Shown: positions 48,281 to 59,269 of the stretch, piece by piece
Position numbering within the stretch: the stretch's first letter is position 1
How the letters are laid out: the number at the start of each line of letters is the position of its first letter
Position numbers and translations under genes: made by a program
The notes under the pieces: generated by a model
Database searches by the model: none
Seen by the model: only the letters and a program-made list of their open reading frames with translations
What the model was told of the DNA's origin: nothing
Source: Nematostella vectensis
Taxonomy: Eukaryota; Cnidaria; Anthozoa; Actiniaria; Edwardsiidae
NCBI RefSeq assembly: GCF_932526225.1
Contig: NC_064038.1
Location: forward strand, 6,351,822 to 6,413,821
Length of the DNA: 62,000 nt
Reading direction: 5' to 3'

Positions 48281-48547
48281 CGATGTAAAAGTAGTAAAAA
48301 AAAATAATTTTGTTGAAGGAGGTGTCAGAATTCGCTGGTTAAACAATGCTGTTTGCCATGAAAGGGCATATCCTTCAAATACTTAAGAATCTTGGTAATG
48401 TAAATTAATCCAATACATATTTCTGTTATTTTAAAATATATTGTAATTTTATTTTACCTGAACTAATTTTGGAAAGCCCATTGACAATCCAAGTCCATAC
48501 ATAACCGCCGCAGATTGACTATGATTCATGGCATGATGCATGTATGA

Positions 48548-49290
48548 TGTCAGGCCCTCGAGTAATAACTATTGTTTGTTTAATGTTTAACTAGTTAGCG
48601 ATTAACGGCGTGTAATTTGAGTAAAAGACGAGAGAAGGAAACACGAGTAAAGTCCTAGGTTTTGGGAACCATTTGTTGTGTGAATTGATTAGACAAGTGT
48701 TACATTTAGGGGCTCTGACAAATATTGAAGTATTTGGACAAGCTTGGGTTGTTTGCGAGGGACTTAGCAAGATGAAGGACTCAGCAAAATTCTGAGGTCA
48801 GTGCGTTCAAGTTTATTTGATTCAGAACCCGCAACCAAAGAAAACTCAGCGAATTTCATCAAGATTGTAGTTTATTTCCATGTTAATTTCGGGTTGAGAA
48901 ACACATCAGTCAGATCAGTTTGTCGTTCGGTGGGTATTTTAGAACTGCGAATCTGGTGGAGAAGATTACTTGATTTTGAGGTCACTTTTAGTTTGATTTG
49001 AGCGTGTTGGTTTACTTGTATTGTACATTCCATTGCTGTATCGATTATTCCTTTGAAATTTTGGCTGTAAACATGTCTTTTGCGGGGGAAGAATTATTGT
49101 TGGAAGTACAGGGATTAATTATGGGGCTCTCGTATGAGAAACTTGTGGGTTTTGCGGCGCGTTTTGGGCTACAAAAACGCAGCTTAGACCGTCGCCAAGC
49201 ATCTATACAATGATTTTGTCCACCGCTCCGGGTTCCCACCGTCATTTCACCACGACCAGGGAAATGAGTTTGAAGCTCTGCAGAGTCCGC
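48548..49290 (+). mobile_element. 5' part of outer gypsy element: probable LTR, gag start, then integrase fragment
   Basis: A possible LTR starts TGTCAGGCCCTCGAG and ends near gtgttaca (about 48709). 49070-49190 encodes a gag-like start MSFAGEELLLEVQGLIMGLS. After an internal deletion, 49198-49290 in another frame reads YNDFVHRSGFPPSFHHDQGN, typical integrase core including the D of HHDQG. The element is then broken at 49297 by another gypsy and resumes after 51540. Confidence 0.55.
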
Positions 49291-49326
49291 CACTCCTGTA
49301 GGATTGTGGTCAGGAACCGTGACCAG

Positions 49327-50284
49327 AAGATTGCGGCAATAGTGAATGCGAGACCACCACAGAATGTTTCTGAAGTGAGATCATTTGTACAGCTTGTACA
49401 ATACTCGGCGAAGTTCATTCCAAATTTTTCACAGATCGCCGAATCGTTGCGGCGTATGCTCAGAAAGAAACAGTCTTTTGTCTGGGACACAGAACAACAA
49501 GAGGCATTTGACAAGCTAAAGAAACTGATGACTACCGCGACTGCATTAGCATATTTTAAGAGTGATTGCAAGACGAGAATTGTGACGGATGCGGGACCGG
49601 AAGGGATTGGCGCCGTTTTGCTTCAACTACAAGACGAACAGTGGAGAGCTGTATCGTATGCCTCAAGGAATCTTTCAGACGTGGAAAGGCGTTATGCAAA
49701 GACAGAGAAAGAAGCGCTTTGCTGTCGTGTGGGCATGCGAAAGATTCAACATTTACGTGTATGCTCAGGAGTGTGAATTGGAGACAGACCACAAGCCATT
49801 GGAATGTATTTTCGGTAAGACCTCGAAACCATCAGCAAGGATCGAAAGATGGGTGTTACGACTCCAGATCTACAACTACCAAGTGATTTATCGGCCTGGG
49901 AAGACAAACATTGCAGATGCTTTGTCGAGACTGAATCAGAGTAGACCAAAGGATAAGAGCAGCGAGACCGAGGACACTGTTAGATTTGTGGCTATGGAGG
50001 CAACACCGGTTGAGTTGACAACCAGGGAAATTGAGCGCGCGTCAGAGAACGACCCGGAACTACAAAGCGTCCACTACTACATCAGTTATGGAGACTGGTC
50101 TCAGTGTAAACTAGCGGCGTACACTCGTATAAAGAATGAACTGTGCACTGTAGGGAAGCTTGTTATGCGAGGAGACAGAATTATTATCCCTGGAAGTTTG
50201 AGGAGCAGAGTCCTGGCGGCAGCACACGAGGGACTCCAGGGCATAGTAAAGACCAAGAGCCGACTTAGGACGAAAGTTAGGTGA
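49327..50284 (+). pseudogene. Inner gypsy: RT thumb, RNase H, integrase N-terminal region
   Basis: RPPQNVSEVRSFVQLVQYSA and FVWDTEQQEAFDKLKKLMTT are the RT/RNase H connection. TDAGPEGIGAVLLQ and ETDHKPLECIF are RNase H. YRPGKTNIADALSRL is the usual end. A frameshift near 49690-49720 separates the two frames. The RT YxDD motif is absent because of the deletion. Confidence 0.85.
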
Positions 50285-50290
50285 CCTAAG

Positions 50291-50884
50291 ATGGACAGTG
50301 ACGCCGAGCGTATCTGCAAATCTTGTCACGGATGTCACGTGGTTGGGAAGTTTGCTGCCCCAGAACAAATGAAAAGGTCGGAACCGCCGTCCGGACCGTG
50401 GCAAGACCTGGCCATCGACCTCATGGGGCCAATGCCGACAGGAGAAAACTTGTTAGTAATAGTTGATTATTACAGTTGTTTTTACGAGGTAGTTATCATG
50501 AACTCAACTACATCACACAAGGTAGTTAATGCCTTAACCCAAGTCTTCGCCAGGTTCGGATTCCCTTACTCGATTAAGTCGGATAATGGGTCCCAGTTCG
50601 TCAGCGAAGAGTTTACAAGATATCTACGGGAATGCGGGATCGAGCACAGGACATCGCCACCACTTTGGCCGCAGGCAAATGGCGAAGTTGAACGACAGAA
50701 CCGCTTGCTGTTAAAGGCACTCAAGATAGCAGCGGTGGAAGGCAAGAACTGGAGAAACGAGCTGCCAACATTTCTGTTAGCATATCGTTCTACTCCGCAA
50801 GCGACCACGGGAGCGACGCCAGCATTTTTGATGTTCGGTAGAGAGCTCAAAACAAAATTGCCAGAACTCAGAGGGGAGAAATAA
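50291..50884 (+). pseudogene. Inner gypsy: integrase (DD35E core)
   Basis: CKSCHGCHV is the zinc-binding end. The catalytic core is intact: IDLMGPMP, KSDNGSQF and NGEVERQN, with 35 residues between the second D and the E. TAA at 50882 stops the frame; the reading continues to 51271 with a further TAG, covering the C-terminal part (VPGDKVLLKN, then TVKTPERFKDFVLD). Confidence 0.88.
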
Positions 50885-51396
50885 ATTTCGGATGAGAGTA
50901 TGAGGGATTTCGAATGGAGGAACAAGTTGAGTCAAAAGAGTTATGCGGACGACAAGCGTCATGCGGTGAGCAGTCCTATAGTACCAGGGGACAAGGTGTT
51001 GCTGAAAAACACCAAAACATCTGGGAAACTGGAGCCGAATTTTGAAACAGAACCGTATACAGTTATAACAAAGTAGGGGAGCGATGTGACAGTAGAGTCA
51101 GAGGAGGGAGTTGTATACAGGAGAGACAGCTCATTTGTCAAGCCCTACAATGTCCCAGCAGAGCGGAGTGAGCCGGATCAGCCGCCAGAAGAGATTAGCT
51201 CTATTGCTAGACCTAGACGCACAGTAAAGACACCAGAGCGCTTTAAGGACTTTGTTTTGGACATGCGCTAGAGTGTTACAGAAACAATACAGGGACATAT
51301 CAATGATATATGCCCTATTACTTTTATACTTGTCTTGTTTTATTTGTAGATAGGATTTTATAATTATTAATGCGTAATTAAGTGGAAAGGGAGGGA

Positions 51397-51537
51397 TGTA
51401 GGATTGTGGTCAGGAACCGTGACCAGTCACGTGTAAGGGATTACATAACGGATGTAAGGGATTATGGGTAGGAGTAGAGGAGCCGGAGTGCTATGTATAT
51501 ATGCGATAAGAGTAGGATAATAAAGCGGATGATCTAC
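51397..51537 (+). repeat. 3' LTR of inner gypsy (3' boundary tentative)
   Basis: Starts TGTAGGATTG and may end at ctaca near 51537. It includes tataaa-like and aataaag motifs near 51520. Confidence 0.6.
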
Positions 51538-51554
51538 AAATATTGCCGTCGTTT

Positions 51555-52420
51555 AAAGCATTCGACCCAGAACATAACAACTCCTTACCACCACAAAGGG
51601 AATGGACAAGTGGAGCGGTTTAACAGAACAGTGCTTGCGATTCTTTGGACGCTCCCTGAGAAGTTTAGGTCCCGATGAAAGGGTCATCTCAACAAGATGG
51701 TATTTGCATACAATTGCACAAGGCACGACTCCACCGGATATGCACGATACTTCCTTCTGTTTTGGCGGACTTGCGTATACCCAATCATATAATATTCGGG
51801 TACGCCAAGATAAGAAGCCGAGACGCGGAAACAAACCAACATCACTACGTCCAACAGTGGAGAAAGGAGAAAGTTTTGGCGGACGCGTATACCCATTCAT
51901 ATAATATTCGGGAACGCCAAGGTAAGAAGCCGAGACGCGGAAACAAACCAACATCACTACGTTTAGCAGTGTAGAAAGACTATGTCCTTGGCCCATGAAA
52001 TAACAGGACAGCGAGCACACAGTTCCAACGAACAAAACCGTCGTCGATACATTCAAATTAGGAGACCCGGCAAGCTGAGGAATTACTGGGAAGAGAACGT
52101 CCCTGTAGTACTAAAGCGACACAAGGATTTGCAAGTGTACGACGTGAGGGCCGATAATGGAGATGGCAACAAAATTTGTTACTGTCATGTGACTTCCTGC
52201 CTTCATTGAAGAAGACCAAAGAACCAAGCAGCGACGACCTCACACCCGACAGATTCGGCAAGACTCCAGCAGCGAAGATGAGTCTACTGGAAGACCATCC
52301 AGCAGAACGACACGGCCAAGCGATGTTAGAGCAAAGTGACCATACGACACCAGAGGGTAATAATGTTGAAATTGTTTTACCTGCGTTTGCCAGAAGCAGC
52401 TTTGCTTCGTAATTTAGCGA
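51555..52420 (+). pseudogene. Outer gypsy integrase continuation and pol C-terminus
   Basis: KHSTQNITTPYHHKGNGQVE resumes the integrase interrupted at 49290 (GNGQVERFNRT gives the catalytic E). A block with tataatattcgg and aagccgagacgcggaaac is tandemly duplicated at about 51770-51970, unit about 120 bp. RRPGKLRNYWEENVPVVLKR is the integrase C-terminal domain. The 3' LTR is not evident before receptor pseudogene sequence begins near 52500. Confidence 0.7.
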
Positions 52421-53336
52421 TATATTTCCCCAAGGAACGGAAATGCTTTTTGATATCTTGAGTGCAGTTTGTGATATTCACGCACTGCACTATACCAGGA
52501 TTGTCTTGACTGAATCATAGAAGCCATAAAGAACTTGGAGACCAGTGGGATATCAGTCGAGCGCGGGATGTTCTCAGTTACCATGATAAGGTAAACACTC
52601 ATGGCCAGCAGAACGGTGATCACAAACGAAACACACTCTCCAGAATTCGGCGGAAGGTAGAATGAGAATAAGGAAAGTAATGTAATAACGCCTGTCGGTA
52701 GTACCATATTGAAGACATAGAACATAGCACGACGTCGAAGGATGATAGTATAGGTTACGCTCGAGTATGGCTCGGGGCAACAACTTTAGGTCGTTACGTC
52801 CCTTCTTCCTGGCGCTCCCTTGAGGAACCATTCCTTGTTTTCAGTAAAGCTTTCGGTATCTACTCCTGATTCGTTTTTTAGCTGGATGTCTATTTTTAGG
52901 ATGTTGTTCGACCAGGGTCCAAAAGCCAGGTTGCAGTACTGGACATCAAAAGGAAAGTAGCGGACGTCGATATTACACCCAGATTTTAAGATCGCTGGTG
53001 CCAGCCAAGAAATGTTGCCATCGTGGGATACGATGACATTGGTATCGATCTTATTGTTCAGGTTGCCAAAGTCTGTATTTACTCTGCCAGATAAAGTAAA
53101 AGTTTTATTATCAAACTAAATGGAAATGTCCTGTTCAACCAGTTTAAACGCGGTTCTACTGTATTTTTCTGAGATCAATAAATAGTTTTTGTAATGATTG
53201 CCACTAAGAATTGGCCCGGAATATGCATGTGTTGGTGAACGTGTAAATGATGTTTATAAATATAATGAAGACTTCTGAATATAGTCGAAATATAGCTGCT
53301 TGAAAAACCTGGTTGCCGCTTCATTGAATTTGTGTA

Positions 53337-53840
53337 TACCTTATTACACTTAATTTTCGCGTCACTTTAATTTCGCGAATTTCGCGATTTTAAATTTGAA
53401 AGTGTCGCGAAATTTGGAATGCGCAAAAATTAAGTGAGTACACAAGAAGCCTTTGTGGAAATATTGGCCGTTTTATGGAAACACCTTGTCTATTTAGTAA
53501 GTTGTTGAGTTGGACATGTATTTATAGATTTTTATGAATCTAAATTTAGCCAACGCATCATTTTACGGTAAGGGGTTGAGTTGGACATGTATTTATAGAT
53601 TTTTATGAATCTAAATTTAGCCAACCATCATTTTGTTACAAATTGTTTTAGTTTTGATGATTACAGGACATTTTAATTCCACCTGTTTTGCTTGATTTTA
53701 TTATCGCTAAAATCGCTAAATCGCGAAAATAAATCCGATTTTTACGAAAAAAAAAGAAAAATTTCAAAAATAAAGTGTCGCGAAATATCGCCATCTCAAA
53801 ATCGCGAAATTTTGACGCGAAAATTAAGTGTAATAAGGTA
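53337..53840. mobile_element. Inverted-repeat element, 504 bp, TGTGTA target duplication
   Basis: Ends TACCTTATTACACTTAATTT and its inverse, flanked by TGTGTA at 53331-53336 and 53841-53846. The termini contain ttcgcg-rich inverted blocks. A 60-bp stretch (ggacatgtatttatag, then atctaaatttagcca) is duplicated internally at about 53504 and 53574. It lies in the receptor pseudogene intron. Confidence 0.8.
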
Positions 53841-53892
53841 TGTGTATTTGTATGCACATACAGAAAGAAGAACTTCAACGGACAGAATGCCT

Positions 53893-54105
53893 GGTGCACA
53901 CTAGTGACATAACGACATGGGCGCGCGCACATTTATCTTCGAGTGTAAAAGTGTAAATGGTTAGAAATTTCGACATAAGCCCGACATAACGGCTTGGACA
54001 TAAAGACATAAGAGAAAAAACATGTTATATTTCTTTTATTTCGTTATGTCGGGCTAAACAGAGTACGCGCGCCCATGTCGTTAGGTCGTTATGTCACTAG
54101 TGTGC
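53893..54105. mobile_element. Palindromic MITE, copy 1
   Basis: gtgcacactagtgacataac at the left and gttatgtcactagtgtgc at the right, with cgcgcgc and cgacataa blocks. A second copy begins at about 61820 and runs off the window. Confidence 0.75.
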
Positions 54106-54455
54106 GAAAACTATGGAACACTGTCCTGCTCACTGGTTAAAGAGCAAAACATCTGGTTTCCACACTTTGTCCGGAGCGATAATGATTGACTTAATGCCAC
54201 TGAAGTCATCGGGGTTCCATTGGAGGAAGTGGTCTGCCCAGTACTGACGGATCCATACGTTTGTAGTGAGGATCTGTTCTCTTTCATCCTAGGAAATAAA
54301 GCAATAGATCGAGAGTTATTTAACGTCCTTACCTTAAATAATGTCTTTATAAACCCCCTCCCTACTACCATTACATGTTTCACTTACCAGCAAAACCCTA
54401 TACATTTCTACAGACTACATCAGCATCAAATCTCTTCTTAAATCACATTGACTTT

Positions 54456-54615
54456 CAGAGCCGTAGCAGGCCTCGACAGATTGGGGGGTGGGGGGGGGGC
54501 ACAATACAGAACCATTAAGAAAATATTGGGGGGCCCAGCCACGCCCCTACTGGTCATTTCCTTTTAATATTCGGGGGCACGTGGCCCAGTTCCCCAACCC
54601 CCTGCTACCGCCCTG
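54456..54615. mobile_element. 160-bp element, single-unit sibling of the 16.5-22.0 kb minisatellite carrier
   Basis: Ends CAGAGCCGTAGCAGG and CCTGCTACCGCCCTG are inverted. The interior contains one copy of the minisatellite unit in reverse (gggcacaatacagaaccatt, aagaaaatattggggg). Confidence 0.7.
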
Positions 54616-54896
54616 TCATTAAAGTTTTGATACATCTGACCCATCTAACATCCCCTTTCCCCTTAAACCCACCTCGCCATTACAGTAAACGTCGCCTTGA
54701 CAAACCTAACCCATGCACTCACTTACTTACTTAGTCCTTTTCGCCCTCTGTTGGACTGAAGGTTTCACGGCTGCCGATCTCTCGCTACAAGCTATTAGTA
54801 TATACTTGGCGGGAACGCGCTTTCTGATTGAGATAATGGACAGTATTCACCGCTTACTCGGAATAATGAGTCGATTGGTGAAATTGCCATAAATAA

Positions 54897-55092
54897 AAAA
54901 TCATTTTTGCACCCAAAGTTGTGGGCGAATTTTCGTAAGCTACAGATGAACTTGGCGCGGTGGCATAGCTGCCTGGCGTCTTACTTCTCCGTAAAATTCA
55001 TTTTTGCACCCCAAAGTTGTGGACGAATTTTCGTAAGCTACAGATGAATTTGGCGCGGTGGAATAGCTTCCTGGCGTCTAACTCCTCCGTGC
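54897..55092. repeat. Direct duplication of about 100 bp
   Basis: atttttgcaccc, gaattttcgtaagctacaga and tggcgcggtgg occur twice in tandem. Confidence 0.85.
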
Positions 55093-55149
55093 TCTAATAG
55101 CGCTCCAAAAAAGCTTTAAGATAAGGGACGGCTGAAGGGGAGGGGCAAG

Positions 55150-55187
55150 CCCCCCCACCCCCCCCCCCCCCCCCCCACACACACACT
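55150..55187. repeat. Poly-C / CA tract
   Basis: Long C-run followed by (CA)n. Confidence 0.9.
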
Positions 55188-55912
55188 TTTCTGAGCGGAT
55201 GTTTTATTTATATATTTTAAACGCTTTTTTTGCTAAACCAACAGGTCATTCCGTACATTTGCAGCCGACAACAAATTTGTTGGACAGTTTAAAATCCCGT
55301 GCATAAAAACCTAAGCGCGATTTCTTGTAAATAGCGCTTAAGAATTTGAAACCACCACCCACCCCTGCCCCCCAGAAACCACCAACCACCCCTCCCCCTG
55401 AAACCACTACCCACCCAACTTTCACCTCCTCCCCCCCCCCACTTATGGGACCTCTCCGCCGCCGTGAAGGTATTCTCATATCGAGACTTGACCTTCTCCC
55501 AATTTTTCCCTCATTCATTTTTATAATCGTTTGTCACTTGAACTAGAAGGGCGGTCTCCTTGTCCATTCACGTGCTAGCTGCTGTTTGGAGGAACCGCTG
55601 ACCAAACGTAAAATTCGTCCGGTTCAACCGGCACAGTTTACACGGTTCGAAAAATGCGTACTGCTCCGTGTAAACACCACGTACGGTACGAATTATTGAG
55701 CGGTTGAAAATTCGTCCGTGTCTTTACGGGAAATCGGCTTCAAACTCCCTGTATTTTTGACAATTTCCCGCCGAAATGATTTTGCAACGCGCGCCACAAT
55801 TTCACGTTTGCTGAAATGTTATTTGCGATCAACAAAAGTAACTTTATACGAAGGAAAACGATAAGTTACCCAAAGTTTAGGCCTGCATAATGTATATAAA
55901 ATCGAGAGAAGC

Positions 55913-56094
55913 AGGCGCGGATTTAGGGGCCTGGGCCGAGCGGGCCCCGGTCCCCCTATTTTAATATTTGGCTTCAAAATAAAAAATAATAATAATAATA
56001 AGGAAATACAATGAAAAACATTGAATCAAACCCCCCTTTCTTGAAACCCTTGCTTCGGCCCCTCCCCTTTTTGGAGCTCCTAGATCCGCCCCTG
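55913..56094. mobile_element. MITE-like element with inverted ends
   Basis: caggcgcggatttaggggc and the inverse of cctagatccgcccctg bracket about 180 bp. It contains an AAT microsatellite. Target duplication not clear. Confidence 0.55.
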
Positions 56095-56317
56095 ATAAGT
56101 ATTTAGTAAATCTACCTTATCGTCTGTGGAGGATTCAAAAGGGAAGGAAACATTTCTAAGATCAAATTCGTGAAAACGACGTGTCAAACGGAACTAAATG
56201 AGTCTACAAAATAATGTTTTCAGAATCCGCAAAATTTCTTCATTAGAGGTTCTGAATTTCGTGGTTATTTGAAAGCATTGTGTGGAAAAACAGAATGGGT
56301 TTGGTGTCCTCAATATT

Positions 56318-56730
56318 CATCTCACTTTACCTTACCATACCTCATCTCAACTTTTCAGCTTGCCCTACCTTAACTCACCTCGTCTCACCTTTCATTGGTT
56401 GAATTGGTTAACACCGACCTAACCTTACCTTTTACTTCCCCTATTACCTTACCTTCCTTGACCCTACGCTACCGCACCTTCTAAGTACATAACCTTACCT
56501 CAACTCGCTTCGCCTTACCTTTTGAAATCAGAGGTTTACTTTAAGTTTGTCTAGCCATATACAGTATACAAATAATTATAAATAAAAATACATTATAAAA
56601 CAATACTTCGAACATCAGGCAAAAGGGGGTCTTAGAGAAACCTCACTGCACCTCACCTCACTGCATAACCTTACTCAATCTCGCTTCCCCTCACCTTTGG
56701 TATCCTACGTTTACCTTTAATCAACCATCA
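56318..56730 (-). repeat. Degenerate CCTTACCT-type repeat, donor-like on the minus strand
   Basis: Many ccttacct, ctcacct and ttaccttacc motifs, interrupted at about 56540-56640. On the receptor pseudogene's strand they read AGGTAAGG or AGGTGAG, which resemble 5' splice sites. They lie directly after the donor of the exon at 56750-56892. Confidence 0.75.
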
Positions 56731-57289
56731 GCTCAGCTTTGTTACTCACCAAGTCAATGACCTGTCGTAGCATTATACCCAGCTTTAACTGAACTGGGTC
56801 ATCGACGTTGAGAACTGGCCGTGCGTCTTTAGAATAGTTTTGAAAGAGATAGTTCAACAATGCTGGCTCTGTGTTGTTCACCGGGATATCAGCTGAGTTT
56901 CAATACAAACAAAAAAACATTGTCGATTCGATAAGTCGATACGTGTAAGACACTAGTTGAAGTGGCCGTATTCCTTGAGGATAGGGAAGAAGGAGGGGTC
57001 GGGTCTGCTTACCTATTTCACACGTGACAGGATTGAGAGCATACCGGCCCTATTTTTGCACCTATTGATATACTACTGCAATCTAACGAAAGCTAGGCCT
57101 GATTTCTTATTAGGTTAAGGATTAGATGAATCAGAACCAGGGATTTAGGATTTAGGACCAAGTCAGTGCTCAAAACGGTGAAGTTCATCTGTAAAAGGAC
57201 GCAATCTGCCCACTTTAAGCATTTTTCGCAATATCTCTTTCTGAAAACACTTTTAATTAGTCAAATTTGTCAACTTTGACTTGCTCATC

Positions 57290-57527
57290 TTAAAGCCGCA
57301 TTGCCACCAGTTTCGATTACCTAACAATATCCGATGATTTTTATACGAAAACGCGAAAAATATTTCAAAATATTGAAAGCAGTGTGTCTATTGGAAGTTT
57401 CTTTGAGGATGTGATTGATAATTTAGAGCGGATGGCCTGTTAAATATCTCGGATTTTAATAGATTCTTTTGTTTTTTAACGGTTGAGGTTTCCGTCGGAC
57501 TGTTGACTGTCGACAATGCGTCTTTAA
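57290..57527. mobile_element. TTAA-type MITE, copy 2
   Basis: Flanked by TTAA at 57290-57293 and 57524-57527. It matches the copy at 3768-4013 along its length (atttcaaaatattgaaagca, gagcggatggcctgtt). Confidence 0.8.
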
Positions 57528-57529
57528 CA

Positions 57530-59269
57530 CAATAAAATGCAACTTAACAAAAACCCATGTCGCGTTGAGTCCAGCCGGTTGCCAGCCGAACAGTTTCTTA
57601 TGCTAATAATGAATGTTGCCAAGACTACGACAAAATTCTGGATGACAATTTTTTCCTTTTAAGGTAAATACTGAAGTATTAAAAGCTCCAACGTTATTTT
57701 TTTCGTTTAAATGTAATGGAACGGAAAATGCATTTCAAATCCGTTTTAAACTGTTTTGCTGATTCTCATTGGATTAGAATTACACGTCCGAATCGCATTC
57801 CGTTCTAACTTCATAAAACAGTTTTTAAATACATAATACGAGGCTCTTCTATCGTTAAAGATGAAAGCCTGGTTTGTAAAAATCAACTTTTCCTACCTAC
57901 ACCAGCCTAGAAAATGGTTCTTACCTTGGACAACTAAGAATACCGAATTTGAAAGACACCAGAAAAGTAAACCCAGCTTGTCCATGTTATTCCTTTTTAT
58001 GCATGATTCCTTCACAAATGTTAGAAGCGCAGGACGACCTCTAGCAATAAAGTAATCACTTCAACGTCATTAGGGCATGCTATACTTATCTAATTGAAAG
58101 TTTCCGTGATGAATCTGATCTGTTTTTTCCGGATTCTTTCGAGCGAAAGCTCTGAATTTCAGCTCATATCTTGCAGGTTATAAATGTAATTTTAATTCGT
58201 CTTTGAATCCTCAGATAAAATACAAACGAAGGGACTAAGACAAGAAAAGAGTGACCCTGTAACAGATGTCAAAAAATGAGTCTCTTATGTATTCATAGAA
58301 CTGAGGTAGTTGTCCTTAGTTGTCCCGGCTATATGGGGGGTTCTCTAATCAGCAATCAGAAAGCGTTTGCATTTATAACTTGCACTTTGAAAAAAAAAAA
58401 AATAAATAAAAAATGATAATGGCTTTTTTAAACGCAAATTCGGGGTAAGCGAATAAAAGCATTGTCAGACTTGTACTCAAGCTTACTCAGCTTACGCAAT
58501 AAACCCTCTGGCAGTGACCACACCCAGTGACAGTGCTTACTAACCGAGGGCCATATGTTAGAAAACTGTATATTCGGTTAAATATGCTACCCTCGATAAA
58601 CAAAGATTACAAAGACAAAGACAATAGGCATGTTGACCAATCGGATGTCGTTCTTCGGACACGCGAATAGGCTTTATACCTAGCAATACACCCAACAAAT
58701 CTAAAGCACGGGGAGGGGATTGAAATCGTCTCCAGGGAAATATTGGCGTACAATAGAAAAACAATGACAGACTAACGAACAGGAAACATATAAAACCCTC
58801 ATGACGTCATGAAGGATTATATAAAACCCTCATGACCTAATGAAGGATTATATAAAACCCTCATGACCTAATGAAGCTTTATGTTGTATCCAGCAGATTT
58901 GGCAAATAAACAACGACATACGTAAAAACAGTAAACTACTTTTTTTCCTAGTAAATAGTAGATAGTTTACAATCTACTTTTTAGACACACTCTCATAAAC
59001 GGACTCCATAATCAAACAGTGTTCAAAAAGTAACTTAGCTGTTTGGTATTCCAAGAGTCCCTTTGCCAGATGGCAGCTTCATTTTGCTCAGACAATCGCC
59101 TATTTCTTCTTTTTTCTAAGCCGTCGTCACGCTGTCTTTGACCAGTTTCGACTCGCTTGATTATGTTCAACCTGAGAATAAAGAAAACACACCTTCTCGT
59201 GTTTTAAATAGTACATAACTATGCGAATCAGTTTTTTTGTTCATCGCGCGGGAAGGCTGTGGTCGACCG
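57530..59269. other. No gene recognised; short tandem repeat
   Basis: 58790-58880 has three copies of a 30-bp unit with tatataaaaccctcatgac. No coding or RNA gene signal was otherwise seen. Confidence 0.5.

Larger units (their letters stand above)
49297..51537 (+). mobile_element. Inner Ty3/gypsy element inserted into the outer element's integrase
   Basis: Left: only the first 30 bp of its LTR (TGTAGGATTGTGGTCAGGAA, then ccgtgaccag), fused directly to the end of the RT domain. Right: purine tract aaagggaggga and LTR 51397 to about 51537, which starts with the same 30 bp. gag, protease and the RT catalytic part are deleted. Confidence 0.8.
52513..56892 (-). pseudogene. Nicotinic receptor-like paralogue, truncated in TM3
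   Basis: Three exon remnants read leftward: 56892-56750, 54288-54134 and 53083-about 52513. Structure and phases match the intact gene at 35742-40147. It shows DIPVNNTEPALLNYLF, TTNVWIRQYWADHFLQWNP, a 13-residue Cys-loop (CNIDVRYFPFDVQYC) and TM1-TM2 with GEC where the intact copy has GER. An in-frame TAA sits two codons before the vicinal cysteines (TAA-AGT-TGT-TGC). Homology stops inside TM3 after FFMASMIQ, and the rest of TM3, the loop and TM4 are absent. Gypsy debris lies immediately beyond. Confidence 0.85.
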
